Shown piece after piece: positions 1 through 6,560 of a DNA stretch of 37,354 nt. The notes under the pieces were generated by a model. The model was not told the origin of the DNA and did no database searches. It worked only from the letters and a program-made list of their open reading frames with translations. The DNA is from Candidatus Nitrosopumilus sp. (GTDB lineage: Archaea; Thermoproteota; Nitrososphaeria; Nitrososphaerales; Nitrosopumilaceae). Location of the stretch: assembly GCA_020431995.1 (NCBI GenBank), contig JAGQHE010000026.1:1-37354 (forward strand), in the 5' to 3' direction. How positions within the stretch are numbered: the first letter of the stretch is position 1; every line of letters starts with the position of its first letter. The position numbers and the translations under genes are program-made.

Positions 1-48
1 ACACTGGAAACACCTGAAGTAGATGATTTTGAGCCGATAGAGGAATAA
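1..48 (+). CDS. C-terminal end of an unidentified protein
   Basis: Frame 1 is open from the first base and ends at TAA 46-48, giving an acidic 15-residue tail, TLETPEVDDFEPIEE. The gene is cut by the window edge. Acidic disordered tails of this kind are too common to identify a family, so no function is proposed. Confidence 0.55.
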   Translation, partial: TLETPEVDDFEPIEE

Positions 49-83
49 TCCCTCTTTATTTTTATCTTTTTTACAATTTTTTC
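49..83 (+). terminator. T-rich putative archaeal terminator
   Basis: Directly after the stop codon at 48 there are several T-runs, including two runs of six T. Archaeal RNA polymerase terminates at such T-tracts without needing a hairpin. No stem-loop is seen, so the call rests on position and T-richness. Confidence 0.35.
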
Positions 84-90
84 TACACTA

Positions 91-103
91 ATTAAATTAT
101 AAT
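91..103 (+). promoter_or_regulatory. TATA box of rlmN
   Basis: The AT stretch ATTAAATTATAAT is centred about 28 bases upstream of the ATG at 126. That spacing would place the transcript start at or next to the start codon, so the mRNA would be leaderless or nearly so, as is common in this lineage. No Shine-Dalgarno-like sequence precedes the ATG. Confidence 0.5.
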
Positions 104-125
104 ATGATTTGAGACATACTATGTC

Positions 126-1181
126 ATGACGGATCTTTATCGTCTACTTCCAGAAGAAATGGAACAACTAGTAATGGATATGGGTTATCCTAGATACAGA
201 GCAGATCAGATTCTATTGCCCTTGTATTATAAATTTCCAAAAGATATCTCTGAGATTAAACAGCTTCCTAAAAAAATGAGGGATGAATTAATTGCATCCG
301 GTTACACTATTGGTTCAGCAAAGCAAATTCACCAAGTTGTAAGTGACGATGGAGATACTACAAAACTATTGCTGAAACTTACCAACAATAATTTTGTAGA
401 AACTGTTCTAATGCAATATGAGTCATCCAAGATTGGCGGCCATCCAAGATCCACAATCTGTGTTTCAACTCAAATTGGATGTGCGATGGGATGTGTATTT
501 TGTGCAACAGGACAAATGGGATTTGAAACTAATCTTAAATCTGAACACATTGTGTCTCAAGTTATTCATTTTGCAGAACTTTTACAAAAACGAGGTGAGC
601 ATGTGACAAACTTGGTTTTTATGGGAATGGGTGAACCAATGGCAAACTATGATGAAATGATTCGTGCTGTAAAAATTTTAACACATGATAGAGGTTTTGG
701 ATTGGGTCAACGACACATCACCATTTCTACTATTGGAATTAGATCTGGAATAGAGAAATTAGCTGATGAAAATCTACAGGTTGGTCTTGCAATATCACTT
801 CATGCTCCAAATAATGAGTTGCGTAAAAAACTGGTCCCCACAGCAATTTCCAATTCTGTTCAAGATATTATTGAATCTGGAAGATATTACTTCAAAAAAA
901 CTGGCCGACGTGTAACATTCGAATATGTGCTCATGGCTGGAATCAACGATTCTCCAGCAATTGCAAAAAAACTGGCTAAACTTTTGAAAGGCAATGGTTC
1001 GCATGTGAATTTGATTCCTATCAATCCTACTGCAGGTGATTTTAAACGTCCCACAGATGAGAGTATTTATGAATTTGAACAAATTTTGTCCCATGCTGGC
1101 ATAAATTGTACAGTTCGAGTCGAAAAAGGAACCGAGATCTCTGCTGCTTGTGGGCAGCTTAGAACAGATCTTGTAGACTAG
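126..1181 (+). CDS. rlmN: 23S rRNA (adenine-C2)-methyltransferase RlmN-like radical SAM enzyme
   Basis: The 351-residue product matches the usual length of RlmN. It carries the radical-SAM cluster motif CxxxCxxC at Cys119, Cys123 and Cys126 (GCAMGCVFC), the following ATGQMGF, the SAM-binding block LVFMGMGEPMANYD, and a C-terminal EISAACGQL with Cys342. In the family this last cysteine is the methyl-carrying or resolving residue. RlmN methylates C2 of A2503 in 23S rRNA and of A37 in some tRNAs. Both catalytic cysteines are present, so activity is expected. The family is mainly bacterial, and its place beside archaeal ribosome genes suggests an old acquisition now integrated into translation. 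The ATG at 126 is preferred because of the TATA box at 91-103. Confidence 0.9.
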   Translation: MTDLYRLLPEEMEQLVMDMGYPRYRADQILLPLYYKFPKDISEIKQLPKKMRDELIASGYTIGSAKQIHQVVSDDGDTTKLLLKLTNNNFVETVLMQYESSKIGGHPRSTICVSTQIGCAMGCVFCATGQMGFETNLKSEHIVSQVIHFAELLQKRGEHVTNLVFMGMGEPMANYDEMIRAVKILTHDRGFGLGQRHITISTIGIRSGIEKLADENLQVGLAISLHAPNNELRKKLVPTAISNSVQDIIESGRYYFKKTGRRVTFEYVLMAGINDSPAIAKKLAKLLKGNGSHVNLIPINPTAGDFKRPTDESIYEFEQILSHAGINCTVRVEKGTEISAACGQLRTDLVD

Positions 1182-1235
1182 CTTCTCGCCTCTGTTCTAA
1201 GTCTTAAAATAGGGCTTTCAAGGGCTTCACTCTAC

Positions 1236-1535
1236 ATGGCAACTAAGAAATCTCATGGCCGTTCACATGGATTTAAGCATAAATCCAGATCTGTGATGAG
1301 AAAACAATCTCCAAGAGGGGTTTCATTTCTGTTACGTGAATACCAGGAGGGCCAACAAGCACTTGTCATTATTGATCCCAGACAGCACAAAGGACTGCCC
1401 CATAGGAGATACCACGGAAAAGTAGGTGTTATAACAGGTGTTGGTAGACGTGCTATCACACTAGATGTAAAATTAGGTGATAAATCGAAAACCTTAATCA
1501 CTAGATTGGATCACATAAAACCATTCGGTGTATAA
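1236..1535 (+). CDS. rpl21e: Large ribosomal subunit protein L21e
   Basis: This 99-residue basic protein starts with a Lys/His/Ser-rich N-terminus and continues with GFKHKSRS, then RGVSFLLREYQEGQQALVII and GLPHRRYHGKVGVITGVGRRA. These are the diagnostic L21e/eL21 features: a KOW-like barrel and an HKGxPHxxYHGKxG block. It is a structural protein of the 50S subunit found only in archaea and eukaryotes. A TATA-like CTTAAAATA near 1205-1213 precedes the ATG by about 27 bases. It begins the conserved archaeal string L21e-rpo4-DUF655-ksgA-hemK, and its stop codon lies one base before the rpo4 ATG, so translation of the two is probably coupled. Confidence 0.95.
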   Translation: MATKKSHGRSHGFKHKSRSVMRKQSPRGVSFLLREYQEGQQALVIIDPRQHKGLPHRRYHGKVGVITGVGRRAITLDVKLGDKSKTLITRLDHIKPFGV

Positions 1536-1536
1536 T

Positions 1537-1863
1537 ATGGAAGAAGTAAAAACGAAACAAGCCATTTCTCTTTCGGAAGTTAAGGAAATTTTAGGGAAAG
1601 TTGATCCTGAAGAGATGGACCAAATCCAACGTTGGACATACGATTACGTTTCAAAATTTGCATCAATTGATTCTAAGAATGCAAAAGAAATGAAAAAACA
1701 ACTCGTCAAAGAATGTGAGTTAACAGAAGACGAAGCTGTTGAAATTGTTAACATTAGGCCAACAAGTTTAGCTGAACTGCGTTCTTTCACATTCGGATGG
1801 AAAAAATTAATTCTTGCTGAAACCCTAGAAAAAATGCTCAAGATAATCAAGGAGCATTCGTAA
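1537..1863 (+). CDS. rpoF: DNA-directed RNA polymerase subunit F (Rpo4/Rpb4)
   Basis: The product is a 108-residue acidic helical protein with the Rpb4 pattern: an N-terminal region ending in LSEVKEILGKV, then the HRDC-like helical half with ELTEDEAVEIVNIRPTSLAELRSF. Rpo4 pairs with Rpo7 to form the stalk of archaeal RNA polymerase, which helps open-complex formation and termination. An upstream GTG at 1528 could add three residues, but the ATG at 1537 lies immediately after the L21e stop and gives the usual N-terminus, so it is chosen. The next gene follows after 20 bases. Confidence 0.92.
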   Translation: MEEVKTKQAISLSEVKEILGKVDPEEMDQIQRWTYDYVSKFASIDSKNAKEMKKQLVKECELTEDEAVEIVNIRPTSLAELRSFTFGWKKLILAETLEKMLKIIKEHS

Positions 1864-1883
1864 ACTTTCAGGAGCATTTTATC

Positions 1884-2450
1884 TTGTATCGGGCACAATC
1901 CCCATCTAGAAAATATGAGGAATATGCATACATTCTGGATTTTAACCCCAGAGGAAAATCCTCTACTGTTCATGGAAGAGAAGGCATAATTGTAACTGCA
2001 ATCGGAGAAGATCATCTCACTCTTTTAGAAGTTCTTGGAATTCCAAACTCTTCATTTGAAATAGGTGAGAAAATCTACATCGGAAAAGATGGACGAACTA
2101 AAGTTCTGTCTGTGCTGGGTAAAATGGAATATGATAAAATATCATCGTCTGCACAAAGTGAGTTACCAACAGTAATACAAACCATCGTAACTGCCAATGA
2201 ATCAAAATTTGTAGAGTATCTTAACAATGCAAGACCTTTAACTCCAAGAATACATGCACTTGAACTGATCCCAGGAATTGGGAAGACCTACATGAAAACA
2301 ATGTTGGAAGAAAGAGAAAAGAAAAAATTTGAAAGCTATCAGGATTTACAAGATAGAGTTGGATTCAAAGATCCAGTAAAACACATTTCGGAAAGAATCA
2401 TGGATGAAATTACTGGTGAAAGTAGAATGAATCTCTTTGTAAAGAGATGA
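1884..2450 (+). CDS. DUF655 family RNA-binding-like protein
   Basis: The 188-residue product has an N-terminal beta-rich OB-like part (YEEYAYILDF, then a KGREG-like loop). It ends with a helix-hairpin-helix segment, LELIPGIGKTYMKTMLEER, near residue 130. This layout is typical of archaeal DUF655, which sits between rpo4 and ksgA in many archaeal genomes and is thought to bind nucleic acid, although its role is unknown. The start is TTG. An AGGAG at 1870-1874 lies about ten bases upstream and supports this unusual codon. The stop overlaps the ksgA ATG (ATGA, four bases), so translation is coupled. Confidence 0.88.
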   Translation: MYRAQSPSRKYEEYAYILDFNPRGKSSTVHGREGIIVTAIGEDHLTLLEVLGIPNSSFEIGEKIYIGKDGRTKVLSVLGKMEYDKISSSAQSELPTVIQTIVTANESKFVEYLNNARPLTPRIHALELIPGIGKTYMKTMLEEREKKKFESYQDLQDRVGFKDPVKHISERIMDEITGESRMNLFVKR

Positions 2451-3154
2451 TAAAACGAAAACAACTTGGGCAACACTTCCTTAATTCAAGCACTGTGGCC
2501 AAATCTATTATTTCCGACGCTGAAATCTCAAAACAAGATATCGTCTACGAGGTAGGAACTGGATTGGGAATCTTGACTCCCTTACTATGTGAGAAAGCCA
2601 AGAAAGTGATCTCTATTGATCTGGATGAAAATCTTGTCAGACATGCAAAAATCAAATTCTTTGACATTGAAAATCTTATCTTAAAGTCTGGAGACGGATT
2701 TAAGAACACGGATCCATTTACAATTTTTGTATCTAATTTGCCTTATTCTAAGAGTAAAGATGCCATAGAATGGCTTGCACAAACCTCTTTTTCACACGGC
2801 GTAATCATGGTTCAAAAAGAATTTGCAGATAAGTTATTGGCAAAATCATCAAAGAACCGAAAGGCGATAAGCATTATTGCAACTCATGCATTTGAAATTA
2901 CTATGTTGTCTAAAGTGAGTAGGAATAATTTTTCACCTCCTCCAAAAGTTGATTCTGTACTTTTAAAAATTGTGAAAAAAAACAATCTGAAAAAAGATCT
3001 AATTCTTACCATTCACAAAATTTTCTCATATAGAAGGAAAACTGTCAAAAACATTCTAAAACAATTCGACATAGAAACTGTAATGGATAAACGAGTAGAT
3101 GATCTATCTGGAGATGAAATAATTACCATTGCGACCCAAATTCTGGAAAAATGA
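2447..3154 (+). CDS. ksgA: 16S rRNA dimethyladenosine transferase KsgA/Dim1
   Basis: The 235-residue product carries the family signature QHFL near its N-terminus, the SAM-binding motif VYEVGTGLGILT, the acidic end of strand 2 (VISIDLDENL) and the catalytic NLPYS motif. It also has a C-terminal helical domain containing SPPPKVDSVLLKI. KsgA/Dim1 dimethylates two adjacent adenines in helix 45 of 16S rRNA during late small-subunit assembly. At 235 residues it is a little shorter than bacterial KsgA (about 270), which is normal for compact archaeal forms. It overlaps DUF655 upstream by four bases and hemK downstream. Confidence 0.93.
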   Translation: MIKRKQLGQHFLNSSTVAKSIISDAEISKQDIVYEVGTGLGILTPLLCEKAKKVISIDLDENLVRHAKIKFFDIENLILKSGDGFKNTDPFTIFVSNLPYSKSKDAIEWLAQTSFSHGVIMVQKEFADKLLAKSSKNRKAISIIATHAFEITMLSKVSRNNFSPPPKVDSVLLKIVKKNNLKKDLILTIHKIFSYRRKTVKNILKQFDIETVMDKRVDDLSGDEIITIATQILEK

Positions 3155-3662
3155 TGAGTATCCTCCATCTGAGGATACTTTTTTCATTGTAGATAATATA
3201 GAACATGAAAAAGGAAATCTTGCTTTAGATGTTGGAAGCGGATCCGGATATCTTACCAAACTACTCTCTGAGAATTTTTCTTTAGTTGTTGGAACTGATA
3301 TAAATTTCGAAGTATTAAAAAACCAAACCTACAAAACAAAAAATCTTGTTTGCTGCAATGGATCAGATGCATTAAAAATCAAATTTGATTTCATTGTTTG
3401 TAATTTACCATATCTTGCTACCGATGAAATTTTGGATATTGCAACAGATGGCGGTGCCGAAGGATTTGAAATACCTAAAAAAATATTCGATTCACTAATA
3501 CATAATCTAGAAAAAAATGGCAAGTTTGTTTTCATAACTTCGTCGTTATCCAATCATCAAAAATTAATTGATTATGCCAACAAACTAGGCTTGAAAACTA
3601 GAATTATGGCAAGAAAGAAACTCTTCTTTGAAGAATTAATTTTGATTGAAGCTGTTAACTGA
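3129..3662 (+). CDS. HemK/PrmC-family N5-glutamine methyltransferase (archaeal short form)
   Basis: The 177-residue protein is a single Rossmann methyltransferase domain without the N-terminal helical domain of bacterial PrmC, as in archaeal and eukaryotic Mtq2-type enzymes. An early EYPPSEDTF matches the short-form N-terminus, LALDVGSGSGYLT is SAM motif I, and VCNLPYLA holds the catalytic tetrapeptide. Related enzymes methylate the GGQ glutamine of release factor aRF1. The tetrapeptide is NLPY rather than the usual NPPY, so the substrate is not certain. The only plausible start is TTG at 3129, overlapping ksgA by 26 bases. The stop abuts the convergent dehydrogenase gene with no spacer. Confidence 0.82.
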   Translation: MRPKFWKNDEYPPSEDTFFIVDNIEHEKGNLALDVGSGSGYLTKLLSENFSLVVGTDINFEVLKNQTYKTKNLVCCNGSDALKIKFDFIVCNLPYLATDEILDIATDGGAEGFEIPKKIFDSLIHNLEKNGKFVFITSSLSNHQKLIDYANKLGLKTRIMARKKLFFEELILIEAVN

Positions 3663-4694
3663 CTATCTTCTTAGTTTTTCTTTAGCATACGTAGCTATGG
3701 CCTCGGTCATTTGAGTCGTTGACGCATTACCTCCAATATCCCATGTCACTGTTTTTCCTTCGTTGATTACTTGTTCTGTTGCAGCAAATATTGCGTCTCT
3801 GATTTCAGTTTCCCCTAGATACTGTGCCATCCAAGCACCTGACAGGATCGTAGCTGTAGGATTGACTTTGTTTTGCCCAGCAAATTGAGGCGCACTTCCA
3901 TGTGCTGCTTCAAACATTGCAAAACTATCTCCCATATTAGCAGAATAAATTAATCCAATAGATCCAACCAATCCCGATGCCAGCTCTGAAATAATATCCA
4001 TGAATAAATTAGTACTTACTAGAATTGCCCCATTGAATTGTTCTGGTGCCACAACCATCTGCTGTGCCATATTGTCAATGTAAATTTCTGACAGTGCTAC
4101 GTCTGTTCCCTCAACTGCTTTCTGAGCCGAGCTCCAAAAAATTCCATCTGTTTGTTTTAGGATATTCCTTTTTGTAATTGCAACCATTTTTTTCATGTTG
4201 TATTCTTCTGCCCATTTCATTGCCGAATTTAGAAATCTATCGCAGCCCTGTCTTGTAATCTTTCTTATTGCAATTGCGGAATCCTCTGTTATTTGGGCTT
4301 CAATTCCTGTATACAGCCCTTCTGTGGCTTCTCTGAAACAAACACAATCAAGTTTTCTATTTGGCGTTAACCTGTCATAAGTTTTAGTTGGTCTGATGTT
4401 AGAGTACAATTCAAATTTTTGACGAAGAGTGACTGCTACACTTCTGGGAGCACCTGGAACTGGTATTGTGGTCGTTGGACCTTTAAAACAAGCGTCAGAT
4501 TCTTCCAAAATCTGCATCGTTACATCTGGGATGTATGTTTTATCTTTTCTTCCATTTTTATCCCATTGTTCTGAACCTGCTTCACATAGGATTATCTCTG
4601 ATTGAATGTTGCATTCTTTTAAAACTCTAAGCATTGAATCTACGACTTCGGGTCCTATGCCATCTCCTTTCATTACCGCTGCTTTTTTACTCAA
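3663..4694 (-). CDS. Isocitrate/isopropylmalate dehydrogenase family enzyme, probably isocitrate dehydrogenase
   Basis: The 343-residue product belongs to the beta-decarboxylating dehydrogenase family. It shows GDGIGPEVV near the N-terminus, the substrate-arginine region LYSNIRPTKTYD, FREATEGLYTGIE, and the metal/NAD region GSIGLIYSANMGDSFAMFEAAHGSAPQFAG. The FRExTEGLYxGIE block is typical of NAD-type isocitrate and homoisocitrate enzymes. In the specificity helix (RSVAVTLRQ) the serine is kept, but the position that is Asn in classical isocitrate dehydrogenase is Ala, so isopropylmalate, homoisocitrate or tartrate-like substrates cannot be excluded. Isocitrate oxidation to 2-oxoglutarate for glutamate synthesis is the most likely role in an autotrophic ammonia oxidiser. 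Confidence 0.85.
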   Translation of the reverse strand: MSKKAAVMKGDGIGPEVVDSMLRVLKECNIQSEIILCEAGSEQWDKNGRKDKTYIPDVTMQILEESDACFKGPTTTIPVPGAPRSVAVTLRQKFELYSNIRPTKTYDRLTPNRKLDCVCFREATEGLYTGIEAQITEDSAIAIRKITRQGCDRFLNSAMKWAEEYNMKKMVAITKRNILKQTDGIFWSSAQKAVEGTDVALSEIYIDNMAQQMVVAPEQFNGAILVSTNLFMDIISELASGLVGSIGLIYSANMGDSFAMFEAAHGSAPQFAGQNKVNPTATILSGAWMAQYLGETEIRDAIFAATEQVINEGKTVTWDIGGNASTTQMTEAIATYAKEKLRR

Positions 4695-5178
4695 AACCGC
4701 AAGAATTTGAAGAGTTTATTATTTAATTCTACCTTGATTTAGAACTGTTTCTATGTGTATAGCTTGATATGTAATCTGATAAATGAAATTGGAATGCAAA
4801 TGTTCAGGTCCATGCGGATTCCTAATTTATACAAGAAAAATTTGATATTCCTAATGAAATCGATAACCCGAATCAAAACATAATCGTCATTACTGTTCAT
4901 GATCAATTCACTGTTGATACAGGAATGTGTTAAGAACTATTGGATTCACATATTGATGCAGCATATAGATACATGTATTGATAGGTGGCCTAGAATTTAA
5001 AGCACGAATTGTTCTAAATGCAGGAACTACGTCTGAATGCGTTCGGATATTTTGAAAACGCATACAACATTATTACAATTCCTAACAAAAAGGACAAGTT
5101 AATCTCATGTTTATGTGTAGGAAAAGACTGTCTATTGCTAAAATTATTAATAATTACAGTCAATTTGACGACGAATGA
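4695..5178. other. Gene-poor interval
   Basis: This stretch of nearly 500 bases is AT-rich and holds no open frame that looks conserved. The only protein-like signal is a split reading frame at 4783-4933, listed separately. A long frame from 5018 runs through the whole tRNA gene and is taken as chance. Confidence 0.5.
4783..4933 (+). pseudogene. Possible broken small Cys-rich protein
   Basis: From ATG 4783 one frame reads MKLECKCSGPCGFLIYTRK. After about 4840 the protein-like reading moves to another frame, reading DIPNEIDNPNQNIIVITVH and ending in DTGMC at TAA 4931-4933. The join would need a one- or two-base shift inside the A-rich run near 4836-4846. CxC and GPC motifs suggest a small metal-binding protein. 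Whether this is a real lost gene or coincidence cannot be settled from one sequence. Confidence 0.25.
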
Positions 5179-5188
5179 ATTTATTTAC
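5179..5188 (+). promoter_or_regulatory. TATA box of the tRNA-Ser gene
   Basis: ATTTATTTAC is centred about 28 bases upstream of the first tRNA base at 5212, the expected distance for an archaeal TATA box driving a tRNA. Confidence 0.45.
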
Positions 5189-5211
5189 AGATTAATTCTA
5201 GGCATCCTTAT

Positions 5212-5298
5212 GCGGGGATCGCCTAGCTTGGTAGGGCGTGGGATTGCTAATCCCATGTCAGCAATGACTCGTGGGTTCAAATCCCTCTCCCCGCGCCA
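5212..5298 (+). tRNA. tRNA-Ser (anticodon GCT), with encoded CCA
   Basis: The acceptor stem pairs GCGGGGA (5212-5218) with TCCCCGC (5288-5294), followed by discriminator G and a genomically encoded CCA (5296-5298). The anticodon stem is TGGGA (5239-5243) with TCCCA (5251-5255), enclosing a seven-base loop with anticodon GCT at 5246-5248, which reads AGC and AGU. The long variable arm forms its own hairpin, GTCA (5257-5260) with TGAC (5265-5268), the class II feature expected for serine. The T-loop TTCAAAT is at 5276-5282. The T-stem GTGGG/CCCTC has one T-T mismatch. No intron is seen. Confidence 0.95.
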
Positions 5299-5334
5299 TT
5301 AAAACTTAATAGACCGATTTAGGGAGTTTGTTCA

Positions 5335-5496
5335 ATGGGACGAAGAAAAACTCAGAAAATTATCCGCACAGGTCCAAAAAATGCAACTACTGGAATGTGT
5401 CCTCTTTGTAAAACAATTGGTAAGGTATTCCTTTTAGGTCCGCCAGGACAAGAAAGAGGAAAATGTGAAAAATGTCGCCAAGAGTTTGAATTATAG
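5335..5496 (+). CDS. Small zinc-ribbon protein, Elf1-like
   Basis: The 53-residue protein begins MGRRKTQK and has two cysteine pairs, CPLC and CEKC, about 22 residues apart, ending in QEFEL. This is the plan of the archaeal Elf1 transcription elongation factor: a basic GRR/K start, CxxC, a short beta hairpin, CxxC. It is shorter than many Elf1 proteins and the sequence between the pairs (KVFLLGPPGQERG) is not diagnostic, so a different zinc ribbon is possible. It lies 36 bases after the tRNA and may share its transcript. Confidence 0.7.
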   Translation: MGRRKTQKIIRTGPKNATTGMCPLCKTIGKVFLLGPPGQERGKCEKCRQEFEL

Positions 5497-5571
5497 TTCA
5501 AAAATCTATACATGCCCATCAAAATTTTTACCCATAACTTTTTAAGACAAATTTTATCTTGATAGATAATT

Positions 5572-5742
5572 ATGAGTTCGGAAGCTGAAACCATCTATGA
5601 AAGAGTCGCAAAACTTGAAGATGAAATCGCATTACTCAGAAATGAGGTGGATATTCTTAAACGAGCACTAAGAAATAAAATTGCCCGTCATGAAATATCG
5701 ATGATCAAAAAAGGAACCGATGTGGATTCCATTATTGATTAA
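5572..5742 (+). CDS. Short coiled-coil protein
   Basis: The 56-residue charged protein starts MSSEAETIYERVAKLEDE and continues with a heptad-like helix, IALLRNEVDILKRAL, then a basic stretch. This predicts a single coiled coil and a dimer or oligomer. No catalytic residue is apparent and the function is unknown. A TATA-like region (TTTTATCTTGATAGATAA) lies just upstream. Its stop codon overlaps the 3' end of the convergent SirB1-like gene by four bases. Confidence 0.65.
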   Translation: MSSEAETIYERVAKLEDEIALLRNEVDILKRALRNKIARHEISMIKKGTDVDSIID

Positions 5743-6557
5743 TTTTTTGTCTTTATACTTCTAATTAATTCTAAAACAAAATCCACATCTTCTGCGTTTG
5801 GATTTAATTCCAAATATTTGTTCAAATATCTCAACGCTACTTCGGAATTTAACAATCGCTCTTCCAGAATTCCTTTGTCTCTGATATCTTCTGGCGATTC
5901 CGGTTCTATTGCTAATGCCATGTTGGTGCATTGTAGTGCTTTATCATATACGAATGATTGTATGTATGAATTTTTTAAGTTACGAGCTAATCTTACCAGT
6001 ATCTGCTCAGATCTTACTTCGTCTAGAAATTCAGGTTTGAATTCTACTGCTCCTCCAAAATTAGCATCTAGAATGTCTTGTAAATCATCTATGTCTAGTA
6101 GACGCCCATCATAAAATGGATCTAAGATCACCTCTTCGTTATATTTTACTAGGATGTGACTCGGAAATCCAACAATTTTAAGATCCAACCCAATAAATTT
6201 TGCGATTTCTACATATAGAATCGAAATAGTTATCGGAAGACCAGTTTTTTTATCAATTACTTCATTTAGAAAATTATTCTTTGGACTATAGTAGTCATCA
6301 TCATCTCCACTAAAACCTAAGTTTTCAAATAGATGTTCGTTTAGCATTGAAATCAAGTATGTTGGATTTTGCACGTCGCTAATTGATTCTTTTAATGATT
6401 TTCCAATTATGTTGATCTTTTTGATGTAATCATCTACCCTAAGATCCGGATATTCCAAAATCTGAGAAAACTTTAAACATTTTTCAACTAAATTGAAGTT
6501 TGGATTCTTTACAAATGAAAACCATTCTGCAACTAGAGGATCAAATTTTTCTTCCAA
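5739..6557 (-). CDS. SirB1-like protein (transglutaminase-like fold plus TPR)
   Basis: The 272-residue product has the SirB1/transglutaminase-like core: FLNEVIDKKTGLPITISILY, then GLDLKIVGFPSHILVKY, then EEVILDPFYDGRLL. These match the GxPIxLSxLY, GxPxHxLV and DPFxxG blocks of the family. The His and Asp of a transglutaminase triad are retained but no cysteine occurs in this core, as in other SirB1 proteins, so protease or ligase activity is doubtful. The last 90 residues (ARNLKNSYI...LNSEVALRYLNKYLELNPNAED) form TPR-like helices. The function is unknown and a protein-interaction role is likely. It lies three bases downstream of the 398-residue gene, so the two probably share an mRNA. Confidence 0.8.
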   Translation of the reverse strand: MEEKFDPLVAEWFSFVKNPNFNLVEKCLKFSQILEYPDLRVDDYIKKINIIGKSLKESISDVQNPTYLISMLNEHLFENLGFSGDDDDYYSPKNNFLNEVIDKKTGLPITISILYVEIAKFIGLDLKIVGFPSHILVKYNEEVILDPFYDGRLLDIDDLQDILDANFGGAVEFKPEFLDEVRSEQILVRLARNLKNSYIQSFVYDKALQCTNMALAIEPESPEDIRDKGILEERLLNSEVALRYLNKYLELNPNAEDVDFVLELIRSIKTKN

Positions 6558-6560
6558 TTG

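Noticed and set aside
418-1094. Other open frames inside rlmN on both strands
   Set aside because: They are shadows of a clearly identified gene and have no family features.
5018-5302. Open frame of 94 codons on the plus strand
   Set aside because: Its last third is the tRNA-Ser gene read as protein, and the rest has no recognisable pattern.
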